A DNA stretch of 60,157 bases from Prevotella sp. (lineage in GTDB: Bacteria; Bacteroidota; Bacteroidia; Bacteroidales; Bacteroidaceae). The notes below the pieces were generated by a model. The model ran no database searches. It was not told the DNA's origin and worked only from the letters and a program-made list of their open reading frames with translations. Positions 8,861 to 16,537 of the stretch are shown here, one piece after another. The stretch is from assembly GCA_017443345.1 (NCBI GenBank), contig JAFSNR010000035.1:1-60157 (forward strand), read 5' to 3'. The position numbers and the translations under genes were made by a program. Numbering within the stretch: position 1 is the stretch's first letter; every line of letters starts with the position of its first letter.

Positions 8861-9565
8861 TCAGGGCTGCAGCGTAAACCCGAAAACCAGGTAGCCTTTC
8901 TGTGAACAAGGGTTGCCCACAATCTGTCCGAAGACAGGTATTGAGAACGAATCCGTCACTTTTATTTCCTTCGTGGCTTTCAGCGCCAGGTTGGTCACAG
9001 CAAAACCATTTGTGTCGTATAAGGTGGTGGCCCAAGGGACGATACCGGCTGTAGCAGTCCAGTCGACTGTGGCAAGTTTGAATGGGACGGCCACTTCCGC
9101 ATAACTGCTGTAAGCGCGTTTATCGTCCTTATTGGTGCCATCGTTGCCTCCAAAGTATGTAAACCACTGTATGCTGGCCACTCCGAAGTCGTAGCCGATG
9201 TTGGCCTCGAACATGTGGTTTGTACTGTTGGCTTCGTATTTGAAGTAGCGTCCATCAGGATCGAGTCCTTCGCTGAACCAATAGTCCGTGATGCCGATAT
9301 TGAAACCACCAGTGGCAAAAGCCAGTGTCAGGTCGAACTCCTTCACATCGTCAGGGTCGGTCAGTCCATAGCTGCCCCATGCCGAGAGAGAAAGCCCTTT
9401 ATAGCCAATGCCGAGTGTAGGCTGTACGGCGGCGCTTCCACAATCCAGACCACGCCAGATATAACTGCTTACCAAATCGGCCGCTACTGTTGTCTCTACT
9501 TTATCCTGTGCCGTAGCACTATATCCTGTAGCGATCATCATCGCCATTAAAACAATCTTTTTCAT
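8861..9565 (-). CDS. Outer-membrane beta-barrel protein (TorF-like porin family)
   Basis: 234 residues with a clear signal peptide (MKKIVLMAMMIATGYSATAQ). The mature part is made of alternating aromatic/small-residue strands (VSSYIWRGLDCGSAAVQPTLGIGYKGLSLSAW style, kept in short form) and ends in a barrel-like GYLVFGFTLQP. It resembles small putative porins of the TorF type, but the match is by general pattern only. It is third in the glnB-amtB unit, 40 bases after amtB, with a terminator behind it. The position suggests a role in letting ammonium or small nitrogen compounds cross the outer membrane; that role is inferred from context. Confidence 0.7.
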   Translation of the reverse strand: MKKIVLMAMMIATGYSATAQDKVETTVAADLVSSYIWRGLDCGSAAVQPTLGIGYKGLSLSAWGSYGLTDPDDVKEFDLTLAFATGGFNIGITDYWFSEGLDPDGRYFKYEANSTNHMFEANIGYDFGVASIQWFTYFGGNDGTNKDDKRAYSSYAEVAVPFKLATVDWTATAGIVPWATTLYDTNGFAVTNLALKATKEIKVTDSFSIPVFGQIVGNPCSQKGYLVFGFTLQP

Positions 9566-9570
9566 AATTT

Positions 9571-9602
9571 CTCTAAACTTTAAACTCTAAACTCTAAACT
9601 TT
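9571..9602. repeat. TAAACTC heptamer repeat between amtB and the porin gene
   Basis: Four 7-base units of TAAACTC type fill most of the 40-base gap and would lie in the leader of the porin message. Confidence 0.6.
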
Positions 9603-9605
9603 TCT

Positions 9606-10859
9606 TTAGTTGTAGCAAAGCTCTCCATGTTCGTAAACGTCGAGACCCTCTTCCTCAATGCGCTTGTTAACACGCAGACCATGCAGTTTCTTGATGCCAT
9701 AGAACAGAGCGAAACCACAGGCGGCAGCCCAAAGGTCGATGACGAGGATGCCAAAGCACTCAGCAGCGAAGAATCCCCAACCGCCTCCGTAGAAAGCGCC
9801 GTTAGATGTAGACAGCAGACCTGTCATCAGCGTACCCAGAATACCGCATACACCGTGTACTGAAGAAGCACCAACGGGGTCGTCAATATGCAGCTTGTGG
9901 TCGATAAACTCGATGGCATAGACCAGTACGATACCGCAAACCAGACCGATGATGATAGCACCTGTGGGTGATACCAGGTCACAACCTGCCGTAATACCTA
10001 CCAAACCTGCCAGCACACCGTTGAGCGTCAGTGAGAGCGATGGCTTGCCGTACTTGATATAGGTGAGGAACATCGTAGCCACACCACCTGCAGCGGCAGC
10101 AAGGTTGGTGGTCAGGAAGACGTGCGAGATAGCAATGCGGTTCACCTCACCACTGGCAGCCAGCTGCGAACCTGGGTTGAAACCGAACCATCCGAGCCAG
10201 AGGATGAATACACCCAGAGCGGCCATAGCGAGGTTGTGACCAGGAATAGCGTTGCTCTTCTTGTCAGCACTGTATTTGCCGATACGGGGACCCAGTGCCA
10301 AGGCACCAATCAGCGCCAGCACACCACCTACGCTGTGTACGATGGCAGAACCTGCAAAATCGTGGAACACGTCGCCAAAGGTCGTCATCATAAAGCTGTC
10401 AGCAGCATCGTTGCAGAGCCAGCCGCCGCCCCACGTCCAGTGACCCTCTATGGGATAGATAAACAGCGAGATCACTGCACTGTAAACGAGGTACATCGAG
10501 AACTTCGTGCGCTCAGCCATCGCACCGCTGACGATGGTGGCAGAGGTGGCACAGAACACCGTCTCGAAAATCAGGAAACCTTCTACGGGAAGGTCACCCT
10601 TGTAGAAACTCAGGTCGCCCCAGTTAGGCATACCGATAAAGCCTGCACCCTCGCTTCCAAACATAAAGCCGAAGCCGAGGAAGAAGAATAACAACGAGCC
10701 GAACATAAAGTCGACAAAGTTCTTCATCAGGATGTTCGCCGTGTTCTTACTACGCGTAAAACCTGCTTCACACAGCGCAAAGCCTGGCTGCATCCAGAAA
10801 ACCAACATGGCTGCCAATAGCATCCATACAGTATCGAGTGATAATCCAATTTCGTTCAT
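9606..10859 (-). CDS. amtB: Ammonium transporter AmtB
   Basis: A 417-residue inner-membrane ammonium channel with about 11 membrane helices. The pore twin histidines are in DFAGSAIVHSVGG and SSVHGVCGILGT. Other Amt signatures are ALCEAGFTRSKNTANILMKN near the start and WLGWFGFNPGSQLAASG. The start MNEIGLSLDTVWMLLAAM has no cleavable signal, as in the cytoplasmic-start Bacteroidetes group. It lies 48 bases after glnB. The PII protein normally blocks this channel when nitrogen is plentiful, which fits the pairing. Confidence 0.95.
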   Translation of the reverse strand: MNEIGLSLDTVWMLLAAMLVFWMQPGFALCEAGFTRSKNTANILMKNFVDFMFGSLLFFFLGFGFMFGSEGAGFIGMPNWGDLSFYKGDLPVEGFLIFETVFCATSATIVSGAMAERTKFSMYLVYSAVISLFIYPIEGHWTWGGGWLCNDAADSFMMTTFGDVFHDFAGSAIVHSVGGVLALIGALALGPRIGKYSADKKSNAIPGHNLAMAALGVFILWLGWFGFNPGSQLAASGEVNRIAISHVFLTTNLAAAAGGVATMFLTYIKYGKPSLSLTLNGVLAGLVGITAGCDLVSPTGAIIIGLVCGIVLVYAIEFIDHKLHIDDPVGASSVHGVCGILGTLMTGLLSTSNGAFYGGGWGFFAAECFGILVIDLWAAACGFALFYGIKKLHGLRVNKRIEEEGLDVYEHGELCYN

Positions 10860-10888
10860 ATCCTAAAAGTTTTGTGTTTGTTATCCTA

Positions 10889-10917
10889 ATTATTCACTAT
10901 TCACTGTTCACTTTTTA
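10889..10917. repeat. ATTCACT heptamer repeat between glnB and amtB
   Basis: Three 7-base units (ATTCACT, ATTCACT, GTTCACT) in the 48-base gap between glnB and amtB. Confidence 0.6.
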
Positions 10918-11255
10918 TCTTTAAGAACAGTGTCGCCGTTCTCGCCAGTACGGATGGACCATGTGTCTAACACTTCACTCACGAAGATGCGACCGTCGCC
11001 AACCTCGCCTGTATGGGCTACCTGCAGAATCACTTTCACCGTTGGGGCTACCAGGATGTCGCGGCACACGATGGTGATAGCGACGCGCTCAATGACGTCC
11101 GTTGAATATTGTACGCCGCGGTAGATGCGCTCCTGTCGGCTCTGGCCGATACCATGTACGTCGTGGTACTCAAACCAGTCGATGTCGGATGATAGCAAAG
11201 CTGCTTTCACCTCCTCGAACTTCGTCTTGCGGATAATTGCTTCAATCTTTTTCAT
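10908..11255 (-). CDS. glnB: PII nitrogen regulatory protein
   Basis: 115 residues, the normal PII length (112-120). It senses 2-oxoglutarate and ATP/ADP and controls AmtB and other targets. Visible parts are the N-terminal MKKIEAIIRKTKFEEVKAAL, a T-loop around GIGQSRQERIYRGVQY that keeps the two tyrosines used for modification or contact, and the B-loop TGEVGDGRIFV. The T-loop is less typical than in proteobacteria (GQSRQERIY rather than GRQKGHTELY), so uridylylation should not be assumed. It is first in the unit with amtB and could equally be called glnK. It is driven by the TACCTTTGC promoter at 11330-11322. Confidence 0.95.
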   Translation of the reverse strand: MKKIEAIIRKTKFEEVKAALLSSDIDWFEYHDVHGIGQSRQERIYRGVQYSTDVIERVAITIVCRDILVAPTVKVILQVAHTGEVGDGRIFVSEVLDTWSIRTGENGDTVLKDKK

Positions 11256-11321
11256 ACCTTTTTACCTTATTAAATTAATACTAAGCCCTCTTATTGGGTT
11301 ACAATTTGTTGTTTTGACGAT

Positions 11322-11480
11322 GCAAAGGTATGACGTTTTGATAGAAATACAAACAAAATGCTTTCGTTTTGATTGTTAAAAACGCACACAACTATCAAAA
11401 TGTAAACATTTCAAGGCTGATGCATGTCTTTCTGCTATCACTTTGCCTCATAATCCTGTCATGATGTTACAAAGTGTTAG
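11322..11480 (-). promoter_or_regulatory. glnB-amtB control region with the shared four-box layout
   Basis: The -7 box TACCTTTGC runs 11330 to 11322. Box D GCGTTTTTAACAATCAAAA starts at 11385, box C TTTACATTTTGATAG at 11406, box B CAAAGTGATAGCA at 11445 and box A CTAACACTTTGT at 11480. The stretch from TGTGTGCG through GAAAGCATT (about 33 bases around box D) is identical to that upstream of pyrG. Confidence 0.8.
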
Positions 11481-11520
11481 TTTTGATTATTTTGTGCGCG
11501 GACACAGACATTCCTGATGC

Positions 11521-11557
11521 AACAAAAAAATCCGCGAAACCTCAACTGGTTTCGCGG
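11521..11557 (-). terminator. Rho-independent terminator after dapL
   Basis: Perfect 10-base arms CCGCGAAACC and GGTTTCGCGG with a 6-base loop, followed on the minus strand by ATTTTTTTG. It lies about 30 bases past the dapL stop. Confidence 0.9.
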
Positions 11558-11585
11558 AATATCAATTGGATAATAAAGAAATTTG

Positions 11586-12821
11586 TCAACCTTTACTCCA
11601 TGCCTTGATGCGTTCCAGGGCTTCTTCGGTCTTCTCGTGACTGCCAAAGGCGGTGAAGCGGACATAACCCTCGCCTGAGGGACCGAAGCCGACACCGGGG
11701 GTGCAGACGACATTGGCACCATAGAGCAGGGCCTCGAAGAATTGCCATGAACCCATGCCGTCGGGGGTACGCATCCATACGTAGGGTGCATTCTCACCTC
11801 CGTAGCACTCGTAGCCGAGCGAGCGCAACATGTCGAGCATTCTCTTTGCATTCTGCATGTAGTAGTCGACGGTAGCCTTGACCTGAGCCTTGCCCTCTGG
11901 CGAGTAGATGGCCTCGGCGGCACGCTGGCTGATATAGCTGCAACCGTTGAATTTCGTACATTGGCGACGCAGCCACAACTGGTTGAGCGAGATGCGCTCG
12001 CCCTCGAAGGTGCTGACGGTGACCTCTTTAGGCACGATGGTATAGCCGCAGCGAACGCCGGTGAAACCTGCCGTCTTAGAATACGAACGGAACTCGACGG
12101 CACACTTGCGGGCTCCACGAATCTCGTAGATAGAATGGGGGATCTTCGGATCCTGGATGTAGGCCTGATAGGCGGCATCGTAGAGGATCAGGGCATCGTT
12201 CTTCAGGGCGTAGTTCACCCACTTGCGCAATTCCTGCTTGCTAATGACCGTTCCCGTGGGGTTGTTGGGATAGCAGAGATAGATGACATCGACAGGACGA
12301 CCTTTGGGTAGCTCGGGAATGAAGCCGTTCTCAGCCTTGGTGGGCATATAGCGCACGTTCGTCCAGCGACCATCCTTGAATACACCGCAACGGCCAATCA
12401 TCACGTTAGAGTCGATATAGACGGGATAGATAGGGTCGGTGACACCGATGAAGTTATCCCAGTGGAGCAGTTCCTGGAAGTTACCTGTGTCGGACTTCGC
12501 GCCGTCATTAATAAAAACCTCGTCGATGTCGAGATGGATGCCACGGGGCAGGAAGTCGTTCTTCAGGATAGCCTCGCGCAGGAAATCGTAACCCTGCTCA
12601 GGACCGTAACCACGGAATCCCTCAGCGGTAGACATCTCGTCGACAGCCTTGTGCATGGCCTCAGTGACGGCAGGACACAGTGGCTGGGTGACGTCGCCGA
12701 TGCCGAGACTGATAACGTCGGCACCCGAGTGCATCACCTTGAAGGCATTGACCTTCTTGGCAATGTCAGCGAACAGGTAATTGTTCTGGAGGTTCAGGAA
12801 GTGGATGTTTACTAATGCCAT
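11586..12821 (-). CDS. dapL: LL-diaminopimelate aminotransferase
   Basis: A 411-residue class I/II PLP-dependent aminotransferase that converts tetrahydrodipicolinate to LL-diaminopimelate with glutamate as amino donor, bypassing the acylated route to lysine and peptidoglycan. The PLP lysine is in SYSKTAGFTGVRCGY. Other family features are the N-terminal INIHFLNLQNNYLFADI-like start, ISLGIGDVTQPLCPAV and YLCYPNNPTGTVISK. Length matches the family (about 410). It lies 28 bases after dapF in the same unit and ends at a strong terminator. It uses glutamate, which may explain why its promoter shares the nitrogen layout. Confidence 0.95.
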   Translation of the reverse strand: MALVNIHFLNLQNNYLFADIAKKVNAFKVMHSGADVISLGIGDVTQPLCPAVTEAMHKAVDEMSTAEGFRGYGPEQGYDFLREAILKNDFLPRGIHLDIDEVFINDGAKSDTGNFQELLHWDNFIGVTDPIYPVYIDSNVMIGRCGVFKDGRWTNVRYMPTKAENGFIPELPKGRPVDVIYLCYPNNPTGTVISKQELRKWVNYALKNDALILYDAAYQAYIQDPKIPHSIYEIRGARKCAVEFRSYSKTAGFTGVRCGYTIVPKEVTVSTFEGERISLNQLWLRRQCTKFNGCSYISQRAAEAIYSPEGKAQVKATVDYYMQNAKRMLDMLRSLGYECYGGENAPYVWMRTPDGMGSWQFFEALLYGANVVCTPGVGFGPSGEGYVRFTAFGSHEKTEEALERIKAWSKG

Positions 12822-12824
12822 GTG

Positions 12825-12860
12825 TATTTACGATTTGACGATTTACAATTTACGATTTAT
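12825..12860. repeat. GATTTAC heptamer repeat between dapF and dapL
   Basis: About five 7-base units of the GATTTAC/GATTTGAC type span the dapF-dapL gap and run into the 3' end of dapF. Confidence 0.6.
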
Positions 12861-13665
12861 CTATTTCGACCTCACCGTCGAAGACGAATTCAGCGGGACC
12901 GGTCATATAGACGTGATGATCACTCTCGCACAGTTCGATGTTGAGCGTGCCGCCGTCCATGACTATCTGCGACTGGCGATCAGCACGACCTGTGACGAAG
13001 GCGGCAACAGCGGTGGCGCAGGCGCCGGTACCGCAGGCTTGGGTGATGCCGCTGCCACGCTCCCAGACGCGAGTGCGGATAATTCCATCATTTTCCACGC
13101 GAGCAAACTCGATATTGCAGCGCTGCGGGAAGGCCGGATGATACTCAAGGATGCGGCCCGTCTCACCAACTTGGTCCACATTGTCCGTGAAGATGACGTA
13201 ATGTGGATTGCCCATCGACACAAAAGTGCCCTGGGCGAGACCACGTGAAGGTATGAACTGCTCTTCATTCTCAAACACAGGTTCGAGCATATCCACCGTC
13301 ACACTCTCCACGATACCGTCTTCGACGTGCAGACTCAACGTCTTGATACCTGAGAGGGTCAGCAGACGGATCTCTGTCTTATCCGTCAGCCCACGCTCAA
13401 ACAGAAACTTGCCGATGCAACGACTGGCATTGCCACACATCATGGCCTCCGAGCCGTCCGCATTGAAAATGCGCATGGAGAAATCTGTTTCAGGCACAAG
13501 CGACTTGTCAATCAGTACCAGACCATCAGAGCCGATACCCTTATGGCGATCGCTCCAGGCGATGGCTGCAGCCTGTGGGTCGGCAATCTCATTCTCTATC
13601 ATATTGATATAGATGTAGTCATTGCCGCAACCATGCATCTTGGTAAATCTGATTTTCTTTGTCAT
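12850..13665 (-). CDS. dapF: Diaminopimelate epimerase
   Basis: 271 residues. It interconverts LL- and meso-diaminopimelate, the product of the neighbouring DapL reaction. The two catalytic cysteines are in [13 protein letters not shown] and [12 protein letters not shown]. The start motif [15 protein letters not shown] is typical. The frame is open upstream to 13791, but the -7 box TACCTTTGC at 13724-13716 makes [12 protein letters not shown] at 13665 the start. Its first cysteine motif reads NASRC where many homologs have NGARC, a small and probably neutral change. First gene of the dapF-dapL unit. Confidence 0.95.
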   Translation of the reverse strand: MTKKIRFTKMHGCGNDYIYINMIENEIADPQAAAIAWSDRHKGIGSDGLVLIDKSLVPETDFSMRIFNADGSEAMMCGNASRCIGKFLFERGLTDKTEIRLLTLSGIKTLSLHVEDGIVESVTVDMLEPVFENEEQFIPSRGLAQGTFVSMGNPHYVIFTDNVDQVGETGRILEYHPAFPQRCNIEFARVENDGIIRTRVWERGSGITQACGTGACATAVAAFVTGRADRQSQIVMDGGTLNIELCESDHHVYMTGPAEFVFDGEVEIDKS

Positions 13666-13715
13666 ATTGCTTCTTTTTGGGTGAAGTTTGCTGCCGTTTT
13701 GTAACTTTTTCGGGT

Positions 13716-13876
13716 GCAAAGGTATGCATAAAGTTAGAATCCACAAAGAAAACCGTCCTTTTTGTTTGTAGAAAATGAGGAAATTTGACACATTGTAAAC
13801 TAATCAGCCGAAAAACACGTTTGTTTGCTTACAACTTGCTTTTATATCCAGCGATTATCTTACAATGTGTCAAATT
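13716..13876 (-). promoter_or_regulatory. dapF-dapL control region with the shared four-box layout
   Basis: The -7 box TACCTTTGC runs 13724 to 13716. Box D-like TCATTTTCTACAAACAAAA starts at 13778, box C TTTACAATGTGTCAA at 13799, box B-like CAAGTTGTAAGCA at 13838 and box A TTGACACATTGT at 13873. Boxes A and C here form a perfect 17-base inverted repeat, 13782-13798 and 13860-13876. Box sequences are more divergent than in the other three regions but the spacing is the same to within a base. Confidence 0.65.
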
Positions 13877-13890
13877 ACTTCTTGTTTCAT

Positions 13891-15123
13891 TTACGAACCT
13901 ACGTCGAAGTCTCCGCTACTGGGAGCCATAGCCGTAACTGTGAACCAGACCGTGCCGTCATGATAGACCACCAGGTTGTGGCCAGCCTCGACGTTCAGAC
14001 CCGTGAACGAAGCACCGTTGGCATCGTGGCTGGTGGGGTTGATGGCATCGCCCGTACCATCCACCTTGGCTGTGAACACCACGTCGCCGAGATTGGTACC
14101 ACTGACGGCTACGCTGGTAACAGGTGCTGTAGCAGTGACGTTGCCTCCAGCAATGCTTTGGCTGACACCGTTGATGGTGGCCGAGGTGTTGTAGCTGGGC
14201 TCGCCAGGTGTCACGCCACCGCTACCGCCACCAGGAGTGACATCTTCGGTAGAACCAGTGCCGCTTGTGCCTGCGTTGTTCAGGTAGAACTCTGACTCCA
14301 TGTCGATGTCGTAAGCAGCATAGCTCATTTCGACGGCCTTTGACAGACTGCACAGGTCGCTGCCAAGACCAGCCTCGTTGAGCACCAGTTGACAGTTGCT
14401 GCGGAACCAGCCGCCACTCTTGTCCTTGCGGCTGACGATGATACCGGCGGCAACGACATCACCGCCACGGCCAAGCACGAAGTTGAAGTGGTCGGTGTCG
14501 AACTCGAAAGTAGAGAAGTTCAGGCGATTCTTCCAGTTGCTGCAGGGGAACTCGCCCTCGCTGTTCACGATCTCAGTCGACATGGGCGCACCAGAACCGT
14601 CGGCATTACGAGGGTTGAGCACGATGCGGGCGTAGTTCACCTCGTACTTGCCCTGGCGCTTCTGCACGGTCACGAACGTCAGCTGGTCACCACGCTGCAA
14701 GCCCCATGTGTTAATGAGATCAGCATAGGAGCGGCTGGGAGAGTTGACATAGGCCACATGCCCCTGAGTGGCATCGATGGCAACATCAATCTCGGGCAGA
14801 TGACCCTGCGAGATGATGATTGCGTAAGGCGACCACTTCTCGCTCTGGAGAGGAATGAACTGGAAGAACTGGCTGAGGCTCTGACCTAAAGCCTGAAGCG
14901 TTGACGCACGCTCACGGAGGTACTTGAGGTTCAATTTCTTGAACTTGTTCATACACTGAAGGCCGTTCGAGAAGCCTTCAAACGAGTGGTTGCAGATGTC
15001 CTTCAGCATCACGTAGGCCATGACAACCACTTTCATCAAGATGCGCTGCACTGTCTGTGCATTCGTCTTGGGATTCTTTACTCGGCGACTAGAAGCGCCG
15101 TTTGTTGTTGCATTGTTTACCAT
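13891..15123 (-). CDS. Uncharacterised Bacteroidales protein with Gly/Thr-rich linker and beta-rich C-terminal domain
   Basis: 410 residues, family not recognised with confidence. The N-terminus is basic (NNATTNGASSRRVKNPKTNAQTVQR), and the first 220 or so residues recall the many Bacteroidales proteins that begin VKNPKTNAQ and are sometimes grouped near DUF6266; this is an impression only. No signal peptide is seen. Residues about 300-318 form a flexible linker (EDVTPGGGSGGVTPGEPS), followed by a roughly 90-residue beta domain with Ig/IPT-like spacing (VTSVAVSGTNLGDVVF, ending HDGTVWFTVTAM). It may be a structural or surface-complex protein. Its likely promoter (TACATTTGC at 15369) gives an unusually long leader that includes an 11-bp repeat array. 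Confidence 0.6.
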   Translation of the reverse strand: MVNNATTNGASSRRVKNPKTNAQTVQRILMKVVVMAYVMLKDICNHSFEGFSNGLQCMNKFKKLNLKYLRERASTLQALGQSLSQFFQFIPLQSEKWSPYAIIISQGHLPEIDVAIDATQGHVAYVNSPSRSYADLINTWGLQRGDQLTFVTVQKRQGKYEVNYARIVLNPRNADGSGAPMSTEIVNSEGEFPCSNWKNRLNFSTFEFDTDHFNFVLGRGGDVVAAGIIVSRKDKSGGWFRSNCQLVLNEAGLGSDLCSLSKAVEMSYAAYDIDMESEFYLNNAGTSGTGSTEDVTPGGGSGGVTPGEPSYNTSATINGVSQSIAGGNVTATAPVTSVAVSGTNLGDVVFTAKVDGTGDAINPTSHDANGASFTGLNVEAGHNLVVYHDGTVWFTVTAMAPSSGDFDVGS

Positions 15124-15189
15124 AACTTTAATAATTTAATGGTATCACTACTTAAATCCTACCCTTGGCGACCGAGGTTTTCTAGTGCT

Positions 15190-15299
15190 CAATTGGAGTT
15201 CGATTGGAGTTCAATTGGAGTTCGATTGGAGATGGATTGGACTTCGATTGGAGATCGATTGGAGATCTCTTGGAGATCTCTTGGAGATCAATCGGAGTT
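15190..15299. repeat. Array of ten 11-bp units (CGATTGGAGTT type)
   Basis: Ten contiguous 11-base units, such as CAATTGGAGTT, CGATTGGAGAT and CTCTTGGAGAT, with TTGGA kept in nearly all. It lies between the gene ending at 13891 and its probable promoter at 15369, so it would be transcribed as leader. Unit length is close to one helical turn. Confidence 0.85.
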
Positions 15300-15360
15300 T
15301 AGCTTGAACTCTAGCTTGGGCAACATGTGAAAGACCAGTCATCCACATCGGGATTCTGGG

Positions 15361-15369
15361 GCAAATGTA
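15361..15369 (-). promoter_or_regulatory. -7 box upstream of the 11-bp array
   Basis: TACATTTGC on the minus strand fits TAnnTTTG. It is the best visible promoter for the 13891-15123 gene and implies a leader of about 235 bases. Confidence 0.4.
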
Positions 15370-15390
15370 CGATGATTAAACGGACAGAAA

Positions 15391-15421
15391 AACAAAAAAA
15401 AGGACTGTTTTTCGGCAGTCC
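15391..15421 (-). terminator. Rho-independent terminator after the 15.4-16.1 kb gene
   Basis: GGACTG and CAGTCC arms around an 8-base loop, then a minus-strand run of eight T and TGTTTTTC. It lies 37 bases after the stop at 15458. Confidence 0.8.
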
Positions 15422-15463
15422 AGTACTAATCCAGTGATAATCCAGTTTTAGTCCAGTTTACTT
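15420..15463. repeat. Second array of 11-bp units (CCAGTnnTAAT type)
   Basis: Four 11-base units beginning CCAGT (CCAGTACTAAT, CCAGTGATAAT, CCAGTTTTAGT, CCAGTTTACTT). Same period as the array 120 bases away but a different sequence; it abuts the stop codon of the next gene. Confidence 0.7.
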
Positions 15464-16108
15464 TTTTTTCTGGCTCTCTTTCAGTAACAATTTGTTTAAT
15501 TGAGATCTCCAGTTATTGTATTTTCTTGTATATAGTTTCTCTTCGAAAAGTATATTATATAGGTCTTTCGAATTCCCTATGATCAATTGATTATCATAGT
15601 ATTTCTTCACCAGGAAGATGATATCCTTGTTGTTATCCAATCTCCGGGCTGCATCCAAAAACTGTCTAGGCGCATCTTTGCCTTTGATATACAAAGAGAG
15701 TTTCAACAGGAGGGCTTCATCCTTGACTTTAGCTTTTTCCTCTTCATTATCAGATTCTTTATCGGTAGGAACGAAAATGAGATCTCCAGGACGGACAACA
15801 TCCAACATCTTCAGCTTCTCTTCGTATTCTTTGGGAAGTGTAACCCCCATCATATTCTTCAATGCGATGATATCATCCTTCGTGAACTTTCGCTCCCAAT
15901 ATTGCTTGTCTTCCATGGCATCAATCCTGCTCATAGAGGCACCAGTCACAATGTATGCAGAAATGTTCTCACCTCCTTGGGTCTGTTCTTCATTGGGGAC
16001 TGTGTAAGAGTCCGCATCAGGATCCACTGACTGATAAGCAATGGTATCTCTTATACCAAGCGTCAGCAGCCATTCGATGATCTTTGCGAGTCTAACTTTA
16101 ATTCTCAT
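15458..16108 (-). CDS. Uncharacterised protein with LysM-like or exposed loop region
   Basis: 216 residues from the chosen start, family not recognised. The N-terminus MRIKVRLAKIIEWLLTLGIRD is amphipathic rather than a clear signal. A middle stretch VVRPGDLIFVPTDKES resembles the end of a LysM-type motif but is too short to call. The rest is charged and helical and ends in LLLKESQKKK. The frame is open to 16222, but the -7 box TACCTTTGC at 16169-16161 supports MRIKV at 16108 as start. It stands alone between its own promoter and terminator at the edge of an AT-rich stretch. Confidence 0.6.
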   Translation of the reverse strand: MRIKVRLAKIIEWLLTLGIRDTIAYQSVDPDADSYTVPNEEQTQGGENISAYIVTGASMSRIDAMEDKQYWERKFTKDDIIALKNMMGVTLPKEYEEKLKMLDVVRPGDLIFVPTDKESDNEEEKAKVKDEALLLKLSLYIKGKDAPRQFLDAARRLDNNKDIIFLVKKYYDNQLIIGNSKDLYNILFEEKLYTRKYNNWRSQLNKLLLKESQKKK

Positions 16109-16160
16109 TTTTGTTTCTTTTATTGGCCAACAATAAGACAAACATTTCATTAACCTATGC

Positions 16161-16169
16161 GCAAAGGTA
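16161..16169 (-). promoter_or_regulatory. -7 box for the 15.4-16.1 kb gene
   Basis: TACCTTTGC on the minus strand, 53 bases before the ATG at 16108. Confidence 0.55.
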
Positions 16170-16275
16170 GTAAAATAAATCACATTCTGAGCATTCGGAA
16201 CTGAAAAAGTGACCATTTTCACAACTTTTTATGTGATTTTTGCAGGTTTGGAGTACGGAATTTGAGATTTTTGTG

Positions 16276-16284
16276 TATATTTGC
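16276..16284 (+). promoter_or_regulatory. -7 box in front of the structured RNA
   Basis: TATATTTGC fits TAnnTTTG and would start transcription at about 16290, right at the beginning of the structured segment. Confidence 0.55.
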
Positions 16285-16289
16285 ACCTG

Positions 16290-16495
16290 CAATCCGAAAG
16301 GAAAGCAATGACATGTTGAAACAACGAAGCGTTATGCTCGACTTGCGAAAGGAAATGTAGGAAACTTCCAATGTAATGCAAGGACGGTATTGACGGTTCG
16401 CGCGTATAGCGTGGACTGGTTACTGCATCTACATTACAAGGCAATTCCTACAGCCTCCTTTCGAAGACGTGGTAAATCAGCTCCACGCTTCATAA
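16290..16495 (+). ncRNA. Long structured RNA element of unknown family
   Basis: A nested fold can be read directly: GAAGCG (16326-16331) with CGCTTC (16486-16491), CGAAAGGA (16346-16353) with TCCTTTCG (16456-16463), GTAGGAA (16357-16363) with TTCCTAC (16445-16451), and TGTAATG (16372-16378) with CATTACA (16432-16438). A local hairpin CGTGG/CCACG lies at 16468-16487. It begins just after a -7 box and ends before the next gene. I recall similar sequences in other Bacteroidales, but I cannot name a family. No reverse transcriptase, HNH nuclease or Cas gene is adjacent. It could be a stand-alone RNA or a cis-acting leader for the gene that follows. Confidence 0.65.
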
Positions 16496-16537
16496 CAATT
16501 AAGGGCTCTTATGGTGGCTGGAGGGCAGGTATTCAAA

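Noticed and set aside
15190-15463. CRISPR array
   Set aside because: Units are 11 bases with no spacers between them and there are no cas genes in the window.
16276-16495. Retron msr-msd or HEARO/OMEGA RNA
   Set aside because: No reverse transcriptase or HNH/IsrB-type gene is next to it, and the expected conserved bases were not recognised.
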